From Mactromeris polynyma (taxonomy: Eukaryota; Mollusca; Bivalvia; Venerida; Mactridae), in NCBI GenBank assembly GCA_032209605.1, contig JASFXZ010000056.1, positions 372,001-436,000 on the forward strand: 64,000 nt of DNA, read 5' to 3'. Made by a program: the position numbers and the translations under genes. Shown here in pieces: positions 36,211 to 48,805 of this stretch (position 1 is its first letter; each line of letters opens with the position of its first letter). Below the pieces are notes generated by a model. That model did no database searches, had not been told where the DNA came from, and worked only from the letters and a program-made list of their open reading frames with translations.

Positions 36211-36499
36211 TTTTAAACAAACACATTTATAAATAGATTTATAAGCAGGATACATTCTTCATGACATAAAGTCGATAATTGAAGTAAATATTCATGAACA
36301 TGAATAAAAGTTTAAGATCAAAATCTAAGTAAATAATGGGACATTGCTGATAATTCATTTCTCTCGAGTCTTGACTGCTAACAAAATGACGTCATTTGAT
36401 AAAGTAAATATTATCGGAACAACTCGGAATGATTTTCGTCAATCTCCGGAAATCAAGTCGGAGTGGAATCACGTGGGTGGAAGGATATCGTTTTGCACG

Positions 36500-36760
36500 A
36501 TGGCGGCTTCCGTAACACCGCAAAATAATTCAAGGGAGCCAGAACTATGGGAAGAATAAATTGTAATACAAGATCTGTTGCGTTTTTTATCACCACAATT
36601 TACCTGAGATTATTCGTATGCTAAACGTGTTGATAATAATTACTTCAGGAGATGGGAACCTTCTGAGAGACATGAAGCGTATGTACAGCGTGCAAGGCAA
36701 GTCTTATATTCAAAAAAGACGTGTACACTTATCGGAAATACTGATATATGTATAATTATT
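36500..36760 (+). pseudogene. Possible coding relic (frame with two stops)
   Basis: From an ATG in good context (cacgATGGCGGC) one frame reads MAASVTPQNNSREPELWEE, stop (36557), IVIQDLLRFLSPQFT, stop (36605), then DYSYAKRVDNNYFRRWEPSE and RHEAYVQRARQVLYSKK. The composition looks protein-like throughout and only single-base changes separate it from an open frame. It may be a decayed gene or a first exon plus chance frame; an acceptor-like tacttcag precedes the third piece. The family was not recognised. Confidence 0.3.
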
Positions 36761-36769
36761 ATACATGTA

Positions 36770-38080
36770 CATCAAACATCAAACGAAAATGCGTACAGGC
36801 AGGTGGACGGTCGAATGTAATTGGCAGACATTTCCCATGTTCCGGAAATATGATACCAATAGGCCGACCATACACACAAAAACATCTCTGACGTTCGTTT
36901 AGTCCCTACCTTGATGAAAGTTCAAAGGATTATAAATTTTCTGGCCGCTTTATTTCGCCGATACCGTCTAGGAAGCAAGCTACAATATAATCGTGCATGT
37001 ATACATATAATACAAGCCGATACATGCAATTGTTTATACAAGATTATGTTTAAAGCAAGCATTTAAACAATGAAGCAAACTCTACATGCAAACAATAACA
37101 AACACCAGTTATCTCCCCTGTCTTAGTGGCGATAATAAGATTAGCATATACACAGGTGACAATTTGACTAAAAATGGGATGAGGTATAAATCAGTATGCT
37201 TTAAGTACACGAGTACTAACGAGTAGAATTTACGTAGGTGGTGCTTTTAAAACTAAACTAAAAAAGGGGACTAACCCGAAGGGGCCACATTTAACTTAGT
37301 CTTGAAGAGAAACTCATCAACACAAATACCTCGCAGCTTTAGATCAGTCAGTATAAGTAAAGACCTAAATACCAGGTATTTGGTATAAGTAAAATAAACA
37401 AATGAAATGACTAAAACGTTAAACGAATTCATCAACTCGGACATAATGACGTCACACAATCAATATGGCGGGAGCAGTTACTTTTAGTCAGTAATAAATG
37501 CATGGCGATAAGATTGGGTATATATAGAGATTGTTTGGAAAATGTAATACATAATATTATGTGTTGTGATATGCAAAGTTCTCACAAAGCTTATCTCCCC
37601 TAGCGGTACTCTCTACTTTGGAAAGGGAGACTACTGCGTAGGGTTTTAAATACATCGGCTAGTATGATTGATAACTATATGCACGGACATATATGTCCGT
37701 CCTATATGTGATAAAAAGGCAAAGCGATATAAACATGTAAGCTAAGGATAAACATGCCGATATATAACATTCCTAAAACGGATTTAAACTCGTGTCTGAT
37801 AAAACCCCGTGACGTAATCGAACAACCCCAGCTTTAAAAGGACATATTATTCCCAGGTTTTTTTAAAAATCGAGATGTTCTGAATGGTATTTAGGTCTTT
37901 GTTCTGAATAATCACTCACAATATTAATCTCAAAAGTCGTGTCATAATACCGGGTCATATTTGACATATCAGTACTCAATGTAGAACATAATGTCAAATA
38001 TGCATGTACTAGCTACAAAGCTTAAGTTGAAGCGTTTTAACAAGCAAAATATATCACTGCACGGTGCACATATAACTACC
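36770..38080. other. Stretch without recognised gene
   Basis: No exon with splice and phase support was seen. A short minus frame near 37271-37459 has no second line of evidence. Confidence 0.4.
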
Positions 38081-38092
38081 ACCAAGGGTAAT

Positions 38093-41000
38093 CTATCCTT
38101 CCAGTTCTTCCGGTTTGTGATCAAGATACATTATCTCCCCTAAATCAGCTTGCCGGTATCTTGGGATTGCAATCGCCTCGTAGCTAATGAATACATTGAA
38201 ATCTAAATAAATCACGTGGCTCAAAACTGATGAAAACCTTCTTGTCTCAGTCTCCTGTGGTCTCAAGAAACAGGCAAACACCAACATTTGAGCGGTGCTA
38301 TGAGATTTTCAACCTCCTCTGTAAGTGACGTCGTTTCAAGAAAACGCAATATGTGATGTTTTCATATTACCATATGGGGCAAATTTTGCTAACTGTCAGT
38401 ACATGATTACGTCACATGTGACGTTTTCTGGAAATGACGTCACTCAATGGAGAGGTTGGAAATCGTACAGCGGCCCTCATTTACACCACGGACATCATCA
38501 TTATTGGTGTTTTTACTCGCATATTTTTGCATTATTTGTGTATAATAACCTCTAAAAAACACGTAACATACCAAACATTGAAGTGGTAACACTAACGTGC
38601 ATCCATGCACATGCAATTATAAAACAACGCATTCAACAGGAACATCAAGCAATTAATAGAAGCCTCGAAATATATTTGGCAGCTCTATTAACATTCGACA
38701 TTGGTCATTTTTTTGCCTTACTCAATCGACAATCCACGCCTTCCACTCAGTCGAATTTCCTCGGTCAATATCGCTGGTATATATTAGGTCGTATAATGAT
38801 TTATGTTGCGCAGCAATTTAAATGGCGCCGTTTGTAAGATGTTTTTACACAGATAAATTGCCGTAAAACAGTCGAAGTATATCTGCATATGGATTTAAAT
38901 CGGTTTAATGTAAAGAGGCTTCCAAAATGGCAGATTTCGTGTCCATTGAATTTCTCGACCAAAAACAATAAAACATGCTATAACGTCTTAACTCGCCAAA
39001 GCTTTAAAATACATATTTAATAAACGTAACATTCAAGCACCGGACTTCTCAGCGATCCGGAACAAGTCCGAAACGGCGAGGTTTTATACTCACTGTCCGT
39101 ATGTCTGTGTATAATATCCCTCGGCCTCGTCCTGGTTCATGCCACCAATCGTCATGTCAACACGGCGGGTTGTCGTGTATTCTGTGATAACCTCATCCCC
39201 TGCTCCACGACTATGATCAGCAGCACTATGTAAACATTGTAATTCAGAGAAGTACATTAAACCCACACATAAAGACAACCTCAATATTAAGACCACACTT
39301 TTTCAAATCCATTATGAATATTCCGCTCTTTATTCAACCTCAATATTAAACAACCTCAATATTAAGACTAGTTTTTAAGGGTCCCAATGATGGTCTTAAT
39401 ATTGAGGCTTTACCGTAGAATAATTGTTTAAGTTTGCCTGTTACGTACCATTGTCTAATACTCGCAAATAAATTATTCAGCTTAACAGCATTCGATAAAC
39501 GTGACTATATTTCTTTTTTTTTGTAGTTACTACCAGACCAAAACTGACCAATCAAATCGATGCGCGTATGTCATCAGATTTAAAGAACGTTTGTTTGTTT
39601 GTATTTGCGTTTATTTATCGTCGCCACCGGTTTCCCATATGGGCGACGCCTCCAGAAGAATGTTAGTCATATTAGATTTTTGGAGGATAGTGCATGATAC
39701 AGGAGATGCCCCAGTTCCAGAAGCACCCCTGGTTCTTCTATGTGCTCGATGTAAAGCATCATACACGGGACCTCGGTTTTTAAAGTCTCGTCCGAAAGAC
39801 TGTGAAAGAACGTGTGATGCGATTGGTTCAAATATCTTCATGAAACCATGAAATCACGAAGTGACCAATAACGTAGCAGTATTTGCATCCAATCAAATTG
39901 ATGCGAGTACGTCGACAGGTTTAAAGAACGAGCGATGCGATTGGTTCAAATATCTTCAAAAAATTATGACATCACGAACCGATCTATTATACGTTGCAGT
40001 ATTTGCAAAACCAAATTCGAAAGAAATAACCTACGGACGAAAGTAAGAGACGATGGTTGTGTACGTGTAATTATTCTAGGATGTGACTTTTGCAATGGCC
40101 CAAAATGACTAGATTCCTTCCCGCGAACTTACAATAACGCTTACCCTTGGACTTTACTAGAAGTGGAAAAGTATTTCCCAAAAATAACGATCCGAGTATT
40201 ACGGTTGAAATATTTACATTTTTAATTCTGAAAACGTACGTCTTGCATCACAAGGTTCCAGCCAAGTGCGGACAAAAGTATCCCATGTGATAGTAGAAAC
40301 ATGTACGAGTTTAAAGTCATCCATGTAACATCGATTGTGAAATCAGTTCTTACAACTTATACTAATCATAATCGATGACTGCTTCCTGGCTACCAACCCG
40401 TACTCGCGCTAAATGTAGGGCTTGTGAAGTTCGTGATCAAACACCGCGCTCATCGGGGCTTGAACTCACGACCTTCGGGTCAGGAGTCAGGCACTCTACC
40501 CCTCGACCCCTGCGCCTCCCTGAGTAACATGTTGATAGACAAATTCAAGTCAGCAAGAATAGGATAGCACTAGTTGGTTACAAAGACAACACTGGTTAGG
40601 TCAAGAGACCGCCGTAAAATTGAACTACTGTTTAAAAAACGAGTCATACCTGTAGGCGGCGTTTCCATTTCCGCCATCACCGGAAGCATACGTCACGATT
40701 CCGGACTGAGATACCATTTCCTCTGCACCGCCTCCACCATTTCCGCTACGAGCAGCAGCGTCTATTTCATCTCTGTAAAACACAAAATATTTGATCCATA
40801 GACATTGCACTCACTTTTTTGGTAAATTCACTCTTTTTATACTTGCTATTCATTAACAATAAATATAAGTTTATACTCTATCGATCTACAATGATAAAAA
40901 AATACGTTTTCTATGGAACGCCGACACTGTTATCTTAATCATGAAATTCTATTATTATGTTTGTTTTTATTACATTATGTACCAAGGTCGTGACATGTTG

Positions 41001-44000
41001 AAACATATTTATGTTGGGTTCGTAGATATTGTCCGTTTGAATTTATATTTTGACATTTTTTATATATACTCAGCATATTTAATAACGCAAGATATGGGAT
41101 TTCTAACTTTTCATTGACTGACTTTTAGGATACAAGAAAAGAAATTGACACGATATTATTGCATGTGAACGCAAGATGTATGCTACATTTCATGACAATC
41201 GACAAATATTTTCATAAAAAATGAGTTTCAGAAGTATGGTAGTTAAAAAATGTGCGTATTTAGATGTACTGAGTATATTTTGTAGATTCATTTTATATCA
41301 TGTACACAACTTATTACGTAATGCACATTATTATATTTCTGTATATATTGTATTAACCTACGTCATAAATTATTTTGATCACGTGCTTTTATCTTTACAT
41401 TTCGTGCATATTTTATTAAAATATGTCGTTGACTATTTTTATTTTATTCTAAATAATACATAATTATACATGTCATAGTACAAGAACACAAGAGGCAGAA
41501 CCGGCGTTCCATACTTTTATCTTACCTTGTCATGTCGACACCTTCCCAACCACCGTCCTGTACTCTCGAATCGAAATGTCCACTGTAAATTTAGAGTACA
41601 ATTAGTTAGTGGTGAACTCACAGAAGATTGTCAGGAGTTTTGTCCCTTTATCCTTACTAGAGTTATATCCCTTTATCCCTTACACATATTACATACATTT
41701 ACTATATAATGGGAAAAGGGCGAGTACTCTAGAAGGGATAAAGGGAAATAACTCGTGACCAATCCTGTAAAACACAATTATTAAAACACAATAAAAATAA
41801 GACTTATACAGTCGGACCTCGTTTATTCGACAACCTTCTATCCGAATACTTGGTATCATCCGAAAAAATATCATGTCTCGATGCATCTTCTTTGGCACGT
41901 CGAATTGAAAAGGTTATTCGAAATACAATTTCGGACACAATGAATTCTTATCAATCAGGTCCGACTGTACATATATAGATTGAATAAACAGCTTATACAA
42001 TAATATGTACAGTCTAATAGTCAAGAGAATTTGAAGCAAAATAGAAATACATGTATAGCATCGTTAAATTCACATTGAAATTAGTCAGTTCATCCCGACG
42101 GCAAAATAAGCTTTTACGCAATTAGTCAGACGTTAAGTGGGGTGTACGTTACACGCTGATACAACAACATTAACAACATTATCAACAATTTGACAGGATG
42201 TGTTGATAAGTTGTGCCCCGAGCGATTTGTGGCGAGTGTAATATCTGACAGAACGTGACATTCTTCAAAGCGCTCACCTCACCTAGCGGTACATCAAACT
42301 TTGTAAAGGGAGACAACTACATCAATCGGATCACCTCGGCTATTTATTTTAGAAAAAAAACTTTTTCCGAACTGTACGGAAATTGCCGAGTTGTCACGAA
42401 TGGTAGATAAAAATCAAACCGTCTGTCTGGTTCGCAAAAAATAGCCAGTTTCCATCTCGACTCGCTTGACGCAATCTATATCATAGTCAGTGCAAAAAGA
42501 AATGCAAATTTTACCCAATCCTGTTTTTGAAGATATTGCACTTATGATTATTATGTTTGATCTGTTGTGTGATCAGTAATTTTAACTGATAGTGTTGAAC
42601 TTGCCACGGTGTTTGTCGAAAAGAGAAATGAATTTTGATTGAATATGTGCGTAATTTCTTTTACAGTAAAACCTCAATAATACAACCACCATTGGGACCC
42701 TAAAAAGCTGCCCTTATTGCTGTTAAAATTGAGGTTGAATGAAAAGCGGAATAAGGAAAATGGAATGTGTTCTTAATATTGAGGTGGTCTTATTATTGAG
42801 TGAGGTTTTCCTGTATTTCTTAATATTGTGTCTAAATCAGTTGCGTTTATTTCTGTATTGAGAGTGTGAATCATTACAATTTCAAAACTATGGCACGAAG
42901 GAAACGATACTTTAAATTTTAAGTGTTCAATATAACTGAGTACAGTGCACACTATAACCTCACTTAAAGATCACCTCAATAATAAGACCACCTCAAAATT
43001 AAGTACACATTTTCAAGTCCATTTTGCGCACTGTTTTGCTCTTTATTCAACCTCAATATTAAGAGCATCTCCGATAAGAAGACCAGTTTTCAAGGATCCC
43101 AAGGGTGGTCTTGTTATTGAGGTTTTACTGTATATGTGATCACATTTTAAAAAAGCTTTATAAAAGACGAAAACAAAAGGTATATCTCTGTCACATCGCT
43201 ACAAGTGACATCCATCGTTACACGACGCTGCTATAGATAAACAACTGTCAAATTTGAATGCGTTAATGTCATGTAACTATTGTTTTCAAATAAATACTTA
43301 TGCATTCTAGGTGTGCACATAATATTTATTAGACGTCAAAATGTCCTCATAAATTGTATTGTCACAAAACAGCAAGAGTCAATTACCGTAAAAAATGTCA
43401 CTGACGTAACACATAATTCATAAACGGTATTAGCACGAGAACACTTGTCCGTGACGGAAATAAACGAATATCTGTGAACGAAATTCTGTGAACGAATGTC
43501 CGTGACTGAATGTCCGTGACTAAATTTTCGTGAAAAATGTTCTGTTCTGTTCTGTTCTTAAGTGCGAAAAAAAGTCTGAGTATGATATGTGACACTCAAA
43601 CTTCCATAGCTCACACTCACACTCAAATCGCAAAGAAAATAGAATACTCAGCGCTCATGGACATTGTCATGCATTTCATTATCAGGCTGAGAAAAGAAAT
43701 TTTGTGATTTGTGCTGAGTGCCGAGTTCCCTACCGTCTAGTTTGTTTCATCGGGTTTAACGCCGTTTCTCAACGATGTTTCAGTTATATACGGCGGCCGG
43801 TTCACCTAACCAGTTTTTCCTGGACTGAAATCTAACCAGTACTAACTTACCCTTCCACAAGGAGCCGGCAACTTCTCCACATATGGAGGAAAATCGACAT
43901 TTTTGTCAAATTTTCATGGAAGGGTATGACCTGTCGCGACCGGGAATCGAACCCAACGCACCAACCACTGGACCACGGCCGCGGCCCCTACCGTCTAGAC

Positions 44001-47000
44001 ATCAAAGCAATACTCATAATTATATAAATACTGATACATACCCTCCCATAGAGTTGTCTACCCAAGGTCTTGGTAACTTCATATCTCTGAAATAGAATGT
44101 GGAATTCATGAAACGCCATACTTTATAGAAATGAGAAACCTCAATAATAAGACCACCTTGTGTTCTGAAGAAAGGTCGGCTTTAGTTGCGAGGTGGTCGT
44201 ATTGTCGAGTTAGAATATGGAAGAAGAAATAAAACTCAAGTCTAAATTAGGTCTCATTAATAAGACGGCTTAAATTCAGTCAAGGTTTCATTTATGGGAG
44301 ATATAGTATAATGTATTTGTGTAAGTACAGTAAAACTTCATTAATAAGACCACCATAAGAACTCTTGAAAACTGGTCTTCATATTGAGGTGGTCTTCTTA
44401 TTGAGGTTGAATAAAGAACAAAACAGTGATAATGGACTTGAAAAAAATGTTCTTAATTTTGAGGTGGTCTTATTATCGAGGTGGTCTTTAAGTTAGGTTT
44501 TACTGTAGCTATGTACATTCTTAATTAGCAGAAATATTACTTACACGCCGTAGAGATGTTCATAGTTCATTTTGTCCCCTTTCCCCCAAGATCCCGTGCT
44601 CCAGAACGACTCGTTGTCAGATCTGAAATTCAAACAAACAATACGAGATATTTAGTGATTTAGTTTTTATGATTCATTCAAAATTTGTCAATAATTATGA
44701 TTAATTCAAATGGATTTAATTATAATATTGTAGAAGCAATACAAGATCAATGAAATCATGAAAATATGTAAATATTGTCTTTATTTGAACGTACATGTAA
44801 ATATATAGTATAATCAATAAATGAGTGCTGCTATGGGATTTACAGCCTCTTTTGTAAGTGACGTCATTTCCAGAAAACGCAACATGTGATGTCACTAATA
44901 CTAATCCGTGGGAACGAGATAAAAATAATTTCACACATGTCACCTCTATGCCACCGTATGATTTATTGTGTAGGTGGTTAAAACACGCAAGAAATACGAC
45001 GTGTTCCTTTACCTTGCAATGTTGCCATGTTTATGGCCTCCACTGACGGCCGCAGCCTTCTTCTTTCCCCACCATCCTCCACCACTTTTCCCACAACATC
45101 CACAGGGACACAGACAACACAGTATTGGTAGCAGTAGGAACAGGAAAGCAGCTAAACCAGTCAACACTCCAGCCAATATGGCGGTCTCTTCCGGTGAAAG
45201 TCCTGGTAAAGCGCCCCCTGTACCGGCTGCGTACACCATTGGCACTTTTTCGACATCATGAACGATTCCTAGAAAATGAACATTCTTTATACACGCCTGC
45301 GTCTCATTGGTACAACAACATTTTGTTATGCGTTGAAAATGTTCCAATGGTTCTTGCGTCGTCGCTACGATGAGTCCAAAATGGACGTGAACGGTGAATG
45401 TGGTCTTATTGCTTTTCCCTTTTAGCGGTTTATACGTGTAAAATAAAAAAAATCGGGGACTATAGTTCCACACAGGATTGCCATTTTGGATTTATCGGCG
45501 CGACAACGGAAGAAGCAGTGATACGTTTTCAACGCGTAACAAAATGTTGTTGTTCCAATGAGGCACTGGCTATTATAGATGATCATTCTAACATTATGTT
45601 GCTGTTTTCGTGAATGTATGTTTTTCATGTAAAACTTGGATCATGACTGAGAATACGCTTAGTTAGTACTATTTTGTCATATCTCTCTTTTTTTCTTCTT
45701 TGATGTTCATTCTAATATTATAATAATGTTTTTTTCTGAATTTGTGTGTTTCATTTGATACTTGGAAAAATGATTTTCATAGATAGTACGCGTCATATTT
45801 TGCATATGTATGTTCATTTCTTTGTATTAAGTGTAGATACTTTATGCTCTCCATGTATTGGAGGAAATAAAAGTGTATATTTCCTTTCAAGTAGGCATAA
45901 TGCAATACTGAGCTGCTTTATAAGCTATGCCTTTTCACCAAGTTTAACCCTATAGTTAGTTATTAGTAAAAAACTGAAATGAGATTAATAACTGTTTTGT
46001 TTAAGTATTTGCTTATATTTACAACACATTTGAAGAATGTGAATACAACATGACATATCATTTAACACCTGTAGATATTATTTTCACGCGTAAAATGTCA
46101 TTCAATGCCACAATTCCTATCATTGAAATTTAGTACACTTGCATTCAGCTTTTATATTGAAAATATATATTTCATCGAATATTCGAATGCCGAATATTCG
46201 ATGACATTCCTACTAAAAAATCAATAACTTACCCACTCCAGCAGACCGGCACTCGCATCCCGGGGTAGCGATCCAAGACGCAGGGTCTTTTAAAAATTCA
46301 GCCACAGGGATCGTGTTACCTGAAATAAACAAAAGAGAAATTAAGTTGTTACCGGTTACACCACATACGTAAGACAATGCCCCCCACAATGCCCCCCCCC
46401 CCCACCCCCATACAGACCTGCGGGAAAACAGCAGTCCACAAAACATTAGGTATTCGGAGAAGGTGCAAGGTTAAATACGCAAGGGAACAGGGCGCAATGA
46501 ATGGCCTGGCTGACCATAAAGGAAAACAAAGAAGAATTTAAGGAGGACAAACAGGGACGGGGTTTAATGGATGGAATACATCATGGAGCTAGCAACAGTA
46601 TGCCGAAATGGGGGAGAAAACAACATGAACACTATATCAAGTGAAAGAATTGCACACGGGGTAAGGGGAATTTAACATTTATCTAAAACATAAATAGAAA
46701 AAATAACCTTACAGCGATTTACAGCCTAGGAACTGTCAGTAAATATACTGGCGATTTAAATCGATTTGCTCAAAAGAGTATTCAATGTGACGACTGTTCA
46801 ACACTGAGGTCGTTAGTCCGATCCCCAGCAACGTCACGGTCAAGCTCAATTATGCGAAACTTTTTTTTTCAATTTTTAACATGAAAGTGTAAAAAACAAA
46901 GCAAACAATATTGGGAGAACCAAAACAGTGACATTGACAACGCAGTCATGTCCGGTAATTTGGAGTATCAAATCAGTGAACATCGGTAAGCTGAAATTGT

Positions 47001-47501
47001 GTTAGGATGTTATACGGAATTTATGGGTCTAAATTAATTCCAAATTGATTACTAGATCAACTTTTGGGCCTCTTGATATCGCATTAAAGAAATATCGGAA
47101 GATTAATATGTTTAGCCTGCGAGAAATACCTGACCAAAGTTCGAACCCACATGATCACGGCGACGTCGCTAAGCAAGAACAAAGTCGACCTCGCCACCGC
47201 TTTGAGCAATCCCAACAGACACCCCTTTGCCATGAAATAAGTCCCACCCTGGTCACAAAGTCATGTTTGTACTTTTGGTTTAAAAGGAAAAATTCGTCTA
47301 CGAAAGATATTTACAATGAGCTTCACTATTATTAAAACTAATCACATAACTTTCAAACAATATTTCCAGAAAATAAAGACAGAAACTTGTATAACAAAAT
47401 AAGAAACAGCTACACTTAAGAAAATGTTTTTCAACAGCCATACTCAAACAAAATGTATGTGAACAAAATATTAATATAATTGTCAAGAAAGCCATACTCA
47501 T
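38093..47501 (-). CDS. Predicted single-pass membrane protein, 308 residues, nine exons, family not recognised
   Basis: Minus exons: 47501-47444, 46319-46233, 45268-45013, 44622-44545, 44086-44042, 41582-41526, 40772-40650, 39225-39094 and 38183-38093 (TAG). Every junction is GT-AG and the pieces sum to 309 codons with no break. The first exon looks like a signal peptide (MSMAFLTIILIFCSHTFCL). A short ectodomain with GCECRSAGVG follows, then LSPEETAILAGVLTGLAAFL and a Cys-rich membrane border (LCCLCPCGCCG), then a Gly- and Lys-rich cytoplasmic tail with PRPWVDN, DEIDAAARSG, YYTQTYG and DLGEIMYLDHKPEELEG. All introns downstream of the membrane exon are phase 2. The membrane exon and the six after it are firm; the first exon (donor TTGA|gtatgg) and the last are weaker. 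A longer ectodomain encoded upstream remains possible. No function is assigned. Confidence 0.65.
38282..38460. mobile_element. Dispersed element, family E
   Basis: It holds AAGTGACGTCGTTTC, ACGTCACATGTGACG and GGAAATGACGTCACT, an inverted relative of the copy at 2775. Confidence 0.55.
39500..40000 (+). repeat. Dispersed SINE-body text plus local duplication
   Basis: About 39630-39810 has ACACGGGACCTCGGTTTTTAAAG and CGTCCGAAAGACTGTG, resembling a widespread molluscan repeat tail (recollection). GATGCGATTGGTTCAAATAT is duplicated at about 39817 and 39934. The plus frame of 116 codons across it is not considered a gene. This is intronic for the minus membrane-protein gene. Confidence 0.5.
40320..40530 (-). 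repeat. tRNA-derived SINE (ACTTATA core family)
   Basis: Minus strand head: GGGGTCGAGGGGTAGAGTGC, CTGACTCCTGACCCGAAGG and box B GTGAGTTCAAGCCCC. Body text TTACAACTTATACTAATCAT and ATCGATGACTGC is shared with 14850 and 26050. Confidence 0.65.
40870..41500. other. AT-rich intron, nothing recognised
   Basis: Intron of the minus-strand membrane-protein gene between exons 41526 and 40772. A plus frame near 41221-41463 is low-complexity. Confidence 0.45.
41807..41969. mobile_element. Pogo/Tigger-like MITE, family B
   Basis: TACAGTCGGACCTCG left, CAGGTCCGACTGTA right. Intronic. Confidence 0.8.
42662..42815. mobile_element. Pogo/Tigger-like MITE, family A
   Basis: TACAGTAAAACCTCAATAA left, GTGAGGTTTTCCTGTA right. 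Another copy follows at 42948-43133. Confidence 0.75.
42948..43133. mobile_element. Pogo/Tigger-like MITE, family A
   Basis: ACTATAACCTCACTTAAAG left (diverged), TTGAGGTTTTACTGTA right. Confidence 0.65.
43738..43988 (-). repeat. tRNA-Thr-derived SINE, minus copy
   Basis: It matches the SINE at 17018-17283 over head and body (GGTCATACCCTTCCATG, AACTGGTTAGGTGAACCGG, CGTTAAACCCGATGAAAC) but has lost the anticodon arm. Intronic. Confidence 0.8.
44326..44507. mobile_element. Pogo/Tigger-like MITE, family A
   Basis: TACAGTAAAACTTCATTAA left, AAGTTAGGTTTTACTGTA right; a related fragment precedes it at 44137-44212. It ends 38 bp from a coding exon of the membrane-protein gene. Confidence 0.75.
45013..45268 (-). 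CDS. Exon: transmembrane segment of the 308-residue membrane protein
   Basis: This 256-nt exon, the largest of the gene, begins in phase 1 and ends in phase 2. It encodes IVHDVEKVPMVYAAGTGG, the membrane helix from about ETAILAG to LLLPILCC, then LCPCGCCGKSGGGWWGKKK. The run of seven Cys at the inner face suggests palmitoylation or metal binding (inference). Confidence 0.8.
45295..45565. mobile_element. Inverted-repeat element (about 80-bp arms)
   Basis: ATTGGTACAACAACATTTTG...GTTGAAAATGTT at the left and its reverse complement (AACGCGTAACAAAATGTTGTTG, TTCCAATGAG) at the right, with TCCAAAATGG / CCATTTTGGA inside. It starts 27 bp upstream of the membrane exon's acceptor. Confidence 0.7.
46320..46760 (-). 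repeat. Dispersed repeat, family C (minus, long copy)
   Basis: It carries ACGTAAGACAATGCC, GGGAAAACAGCAGTCCACAAA, GGGGCGCAATGAATGGCC-like text and ends AATCGATTTGCTC. A poly-C run sits at 46390-46405. Confidence 0.7.
46780..47440. other. Intron stretch with weak tRNA-like remnants
   Basis: Degenerate box-B-like text occurs near 46825 and 47130. No exon was recognised. Confidence 0.35.
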
Positions 47502-47509
47502 GCTGATCA

Positions 47510-48520
47510 ATGAATCAAATTAATTCCTTTTTCTAGTTTAAACACAACAGTATAGCCTGAAATTACGATCCAGCTAATACATAAACAAGTTCTAGCCAAT
47601 CCGAAACTATGTACGAAATGAAAACGCGTAAAAATTTAAAGTCGGGAAAATTCTTGATATCTTTCTCGTCACGAAAGACGGGCAATGTACATCAGGAAAG
47701 GCGAAACATGTCCGTGCTATACTGGACTATAGTTCAACTATGTAAGACGATAGATAGTGCCATCTGCTGTCGACGAAACGAGCAATTGGGCGCAACATTG
47801 TTGTAATTGATACAATAAATTTCAGAATGTTTAGGCCAAGAAAATTAAATCATAGGTCGGTCCAGTGTGGTAAGACGTATTTACATTTTCACATTGGTTA
47901 GTGGTTATTTTATGTTGAAATAAACATTTCTGTCAACTGCGATAGTTCAATTTCAAAACAGAATACTCTTACAAAATAGGTTGTAACAAACGCTTAAATA
48001 CTTATATTCGATGAGAGATGACAACACAACAAAATGCTGTTGTTGAAATATCCCAAAAAGGGGATCAATGTTATGTCGGGTGTAAAAATTCACTCAAGCT
48101 CATTATTTCGGCCACATTGGGCCCTTTATCAAGAGCAAGGAACACAATATTTCACAATATCAATATATAATAGGTTTGTAAGTCTACTCAACAAATTCAA
48201 AACAAGTTTTGTGCTTAGATAAAAGAAATCGACTGAGATTTCCCCCTGTGTTCTAGCCATGCGTTTACAATGTATAGGAAATTTAATATTTAATATATTT
48301 TGACGTAAAGTGCTAATATGTACACTGATGAAGTGTTATATGTTCTTTTTAAATAAATAAGACAAAATGCAATATAGCATCTTATTCCAGAATAGTTCTA
48401 TCTCATCGGCCAAATGCGTTAGTTGATATCTTAATAGCATTGTTTACTTTTGCTATAACCATTAATTGCTTTCTTCTTAAAGACAAGTTCCCTTATCACA
48501 GCAAGACCAGAACAAAATGC
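47510..48520. other. Upstream of the predicted start of the minus membrane-protein gene
   Basis: No promoter element could be assigned. A plus frame at 47609-47806 lacks support. Confidence 0.35.
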
Positions 48521-48528
48521 AGTAAAAC

Positions 48529-48682
48529 TTCACTTAAAGACCATCTCAATAATAAGACCTCACTTTTCCAGTCCATTTTCCATATTTTGCTCTTTATTCA
48601 ACCTCAATATTAAGACCACCTCGATAATAAGACCAGTTTTAAGGGTCCCAAAGGTGGTCGTATTATTGAGATTTTACTGTAC
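48529..48682. mobile_element. Pogo/Tigger-like MITE, family A
   Basis: TGCAGTAAAACTTCACTTAA left, TTGAGATTTTACTGTA right. Confidence 0.75.
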
Positions 48683-48805
48683 ATATTCCTAAATGAAAAT
48701 AGAAGAATTGTAAAACACTTTAAGTCTTTCTTTCTTTTCCATTCCTGTATATGAAGATTTTTCCACGATGGATGTAAGGATTATTTGTACAATTATCAGA
48801 ATAAA

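Noticed and set aside
37271..37459. Minus frame ending KLRGICVDEFLFKTKLN
   Set aside because: No domain, no phase-consistent acceptor to the membrane-protein gene, and the last exon at 38093 already supplies a stop.
39501..39851. Plus frame of 116 codons
   Set aside because: Most of it is dispersed-repeat text and it lies in an intron of the opposite-strand gene; no splice support.
47298..47510. Full 70-codon minus frame as a gene
   Set aside because: Only its first 58 nt, up to a donor at 47443, is used as the possible signal-peptide exon; the rest looks non-coding.
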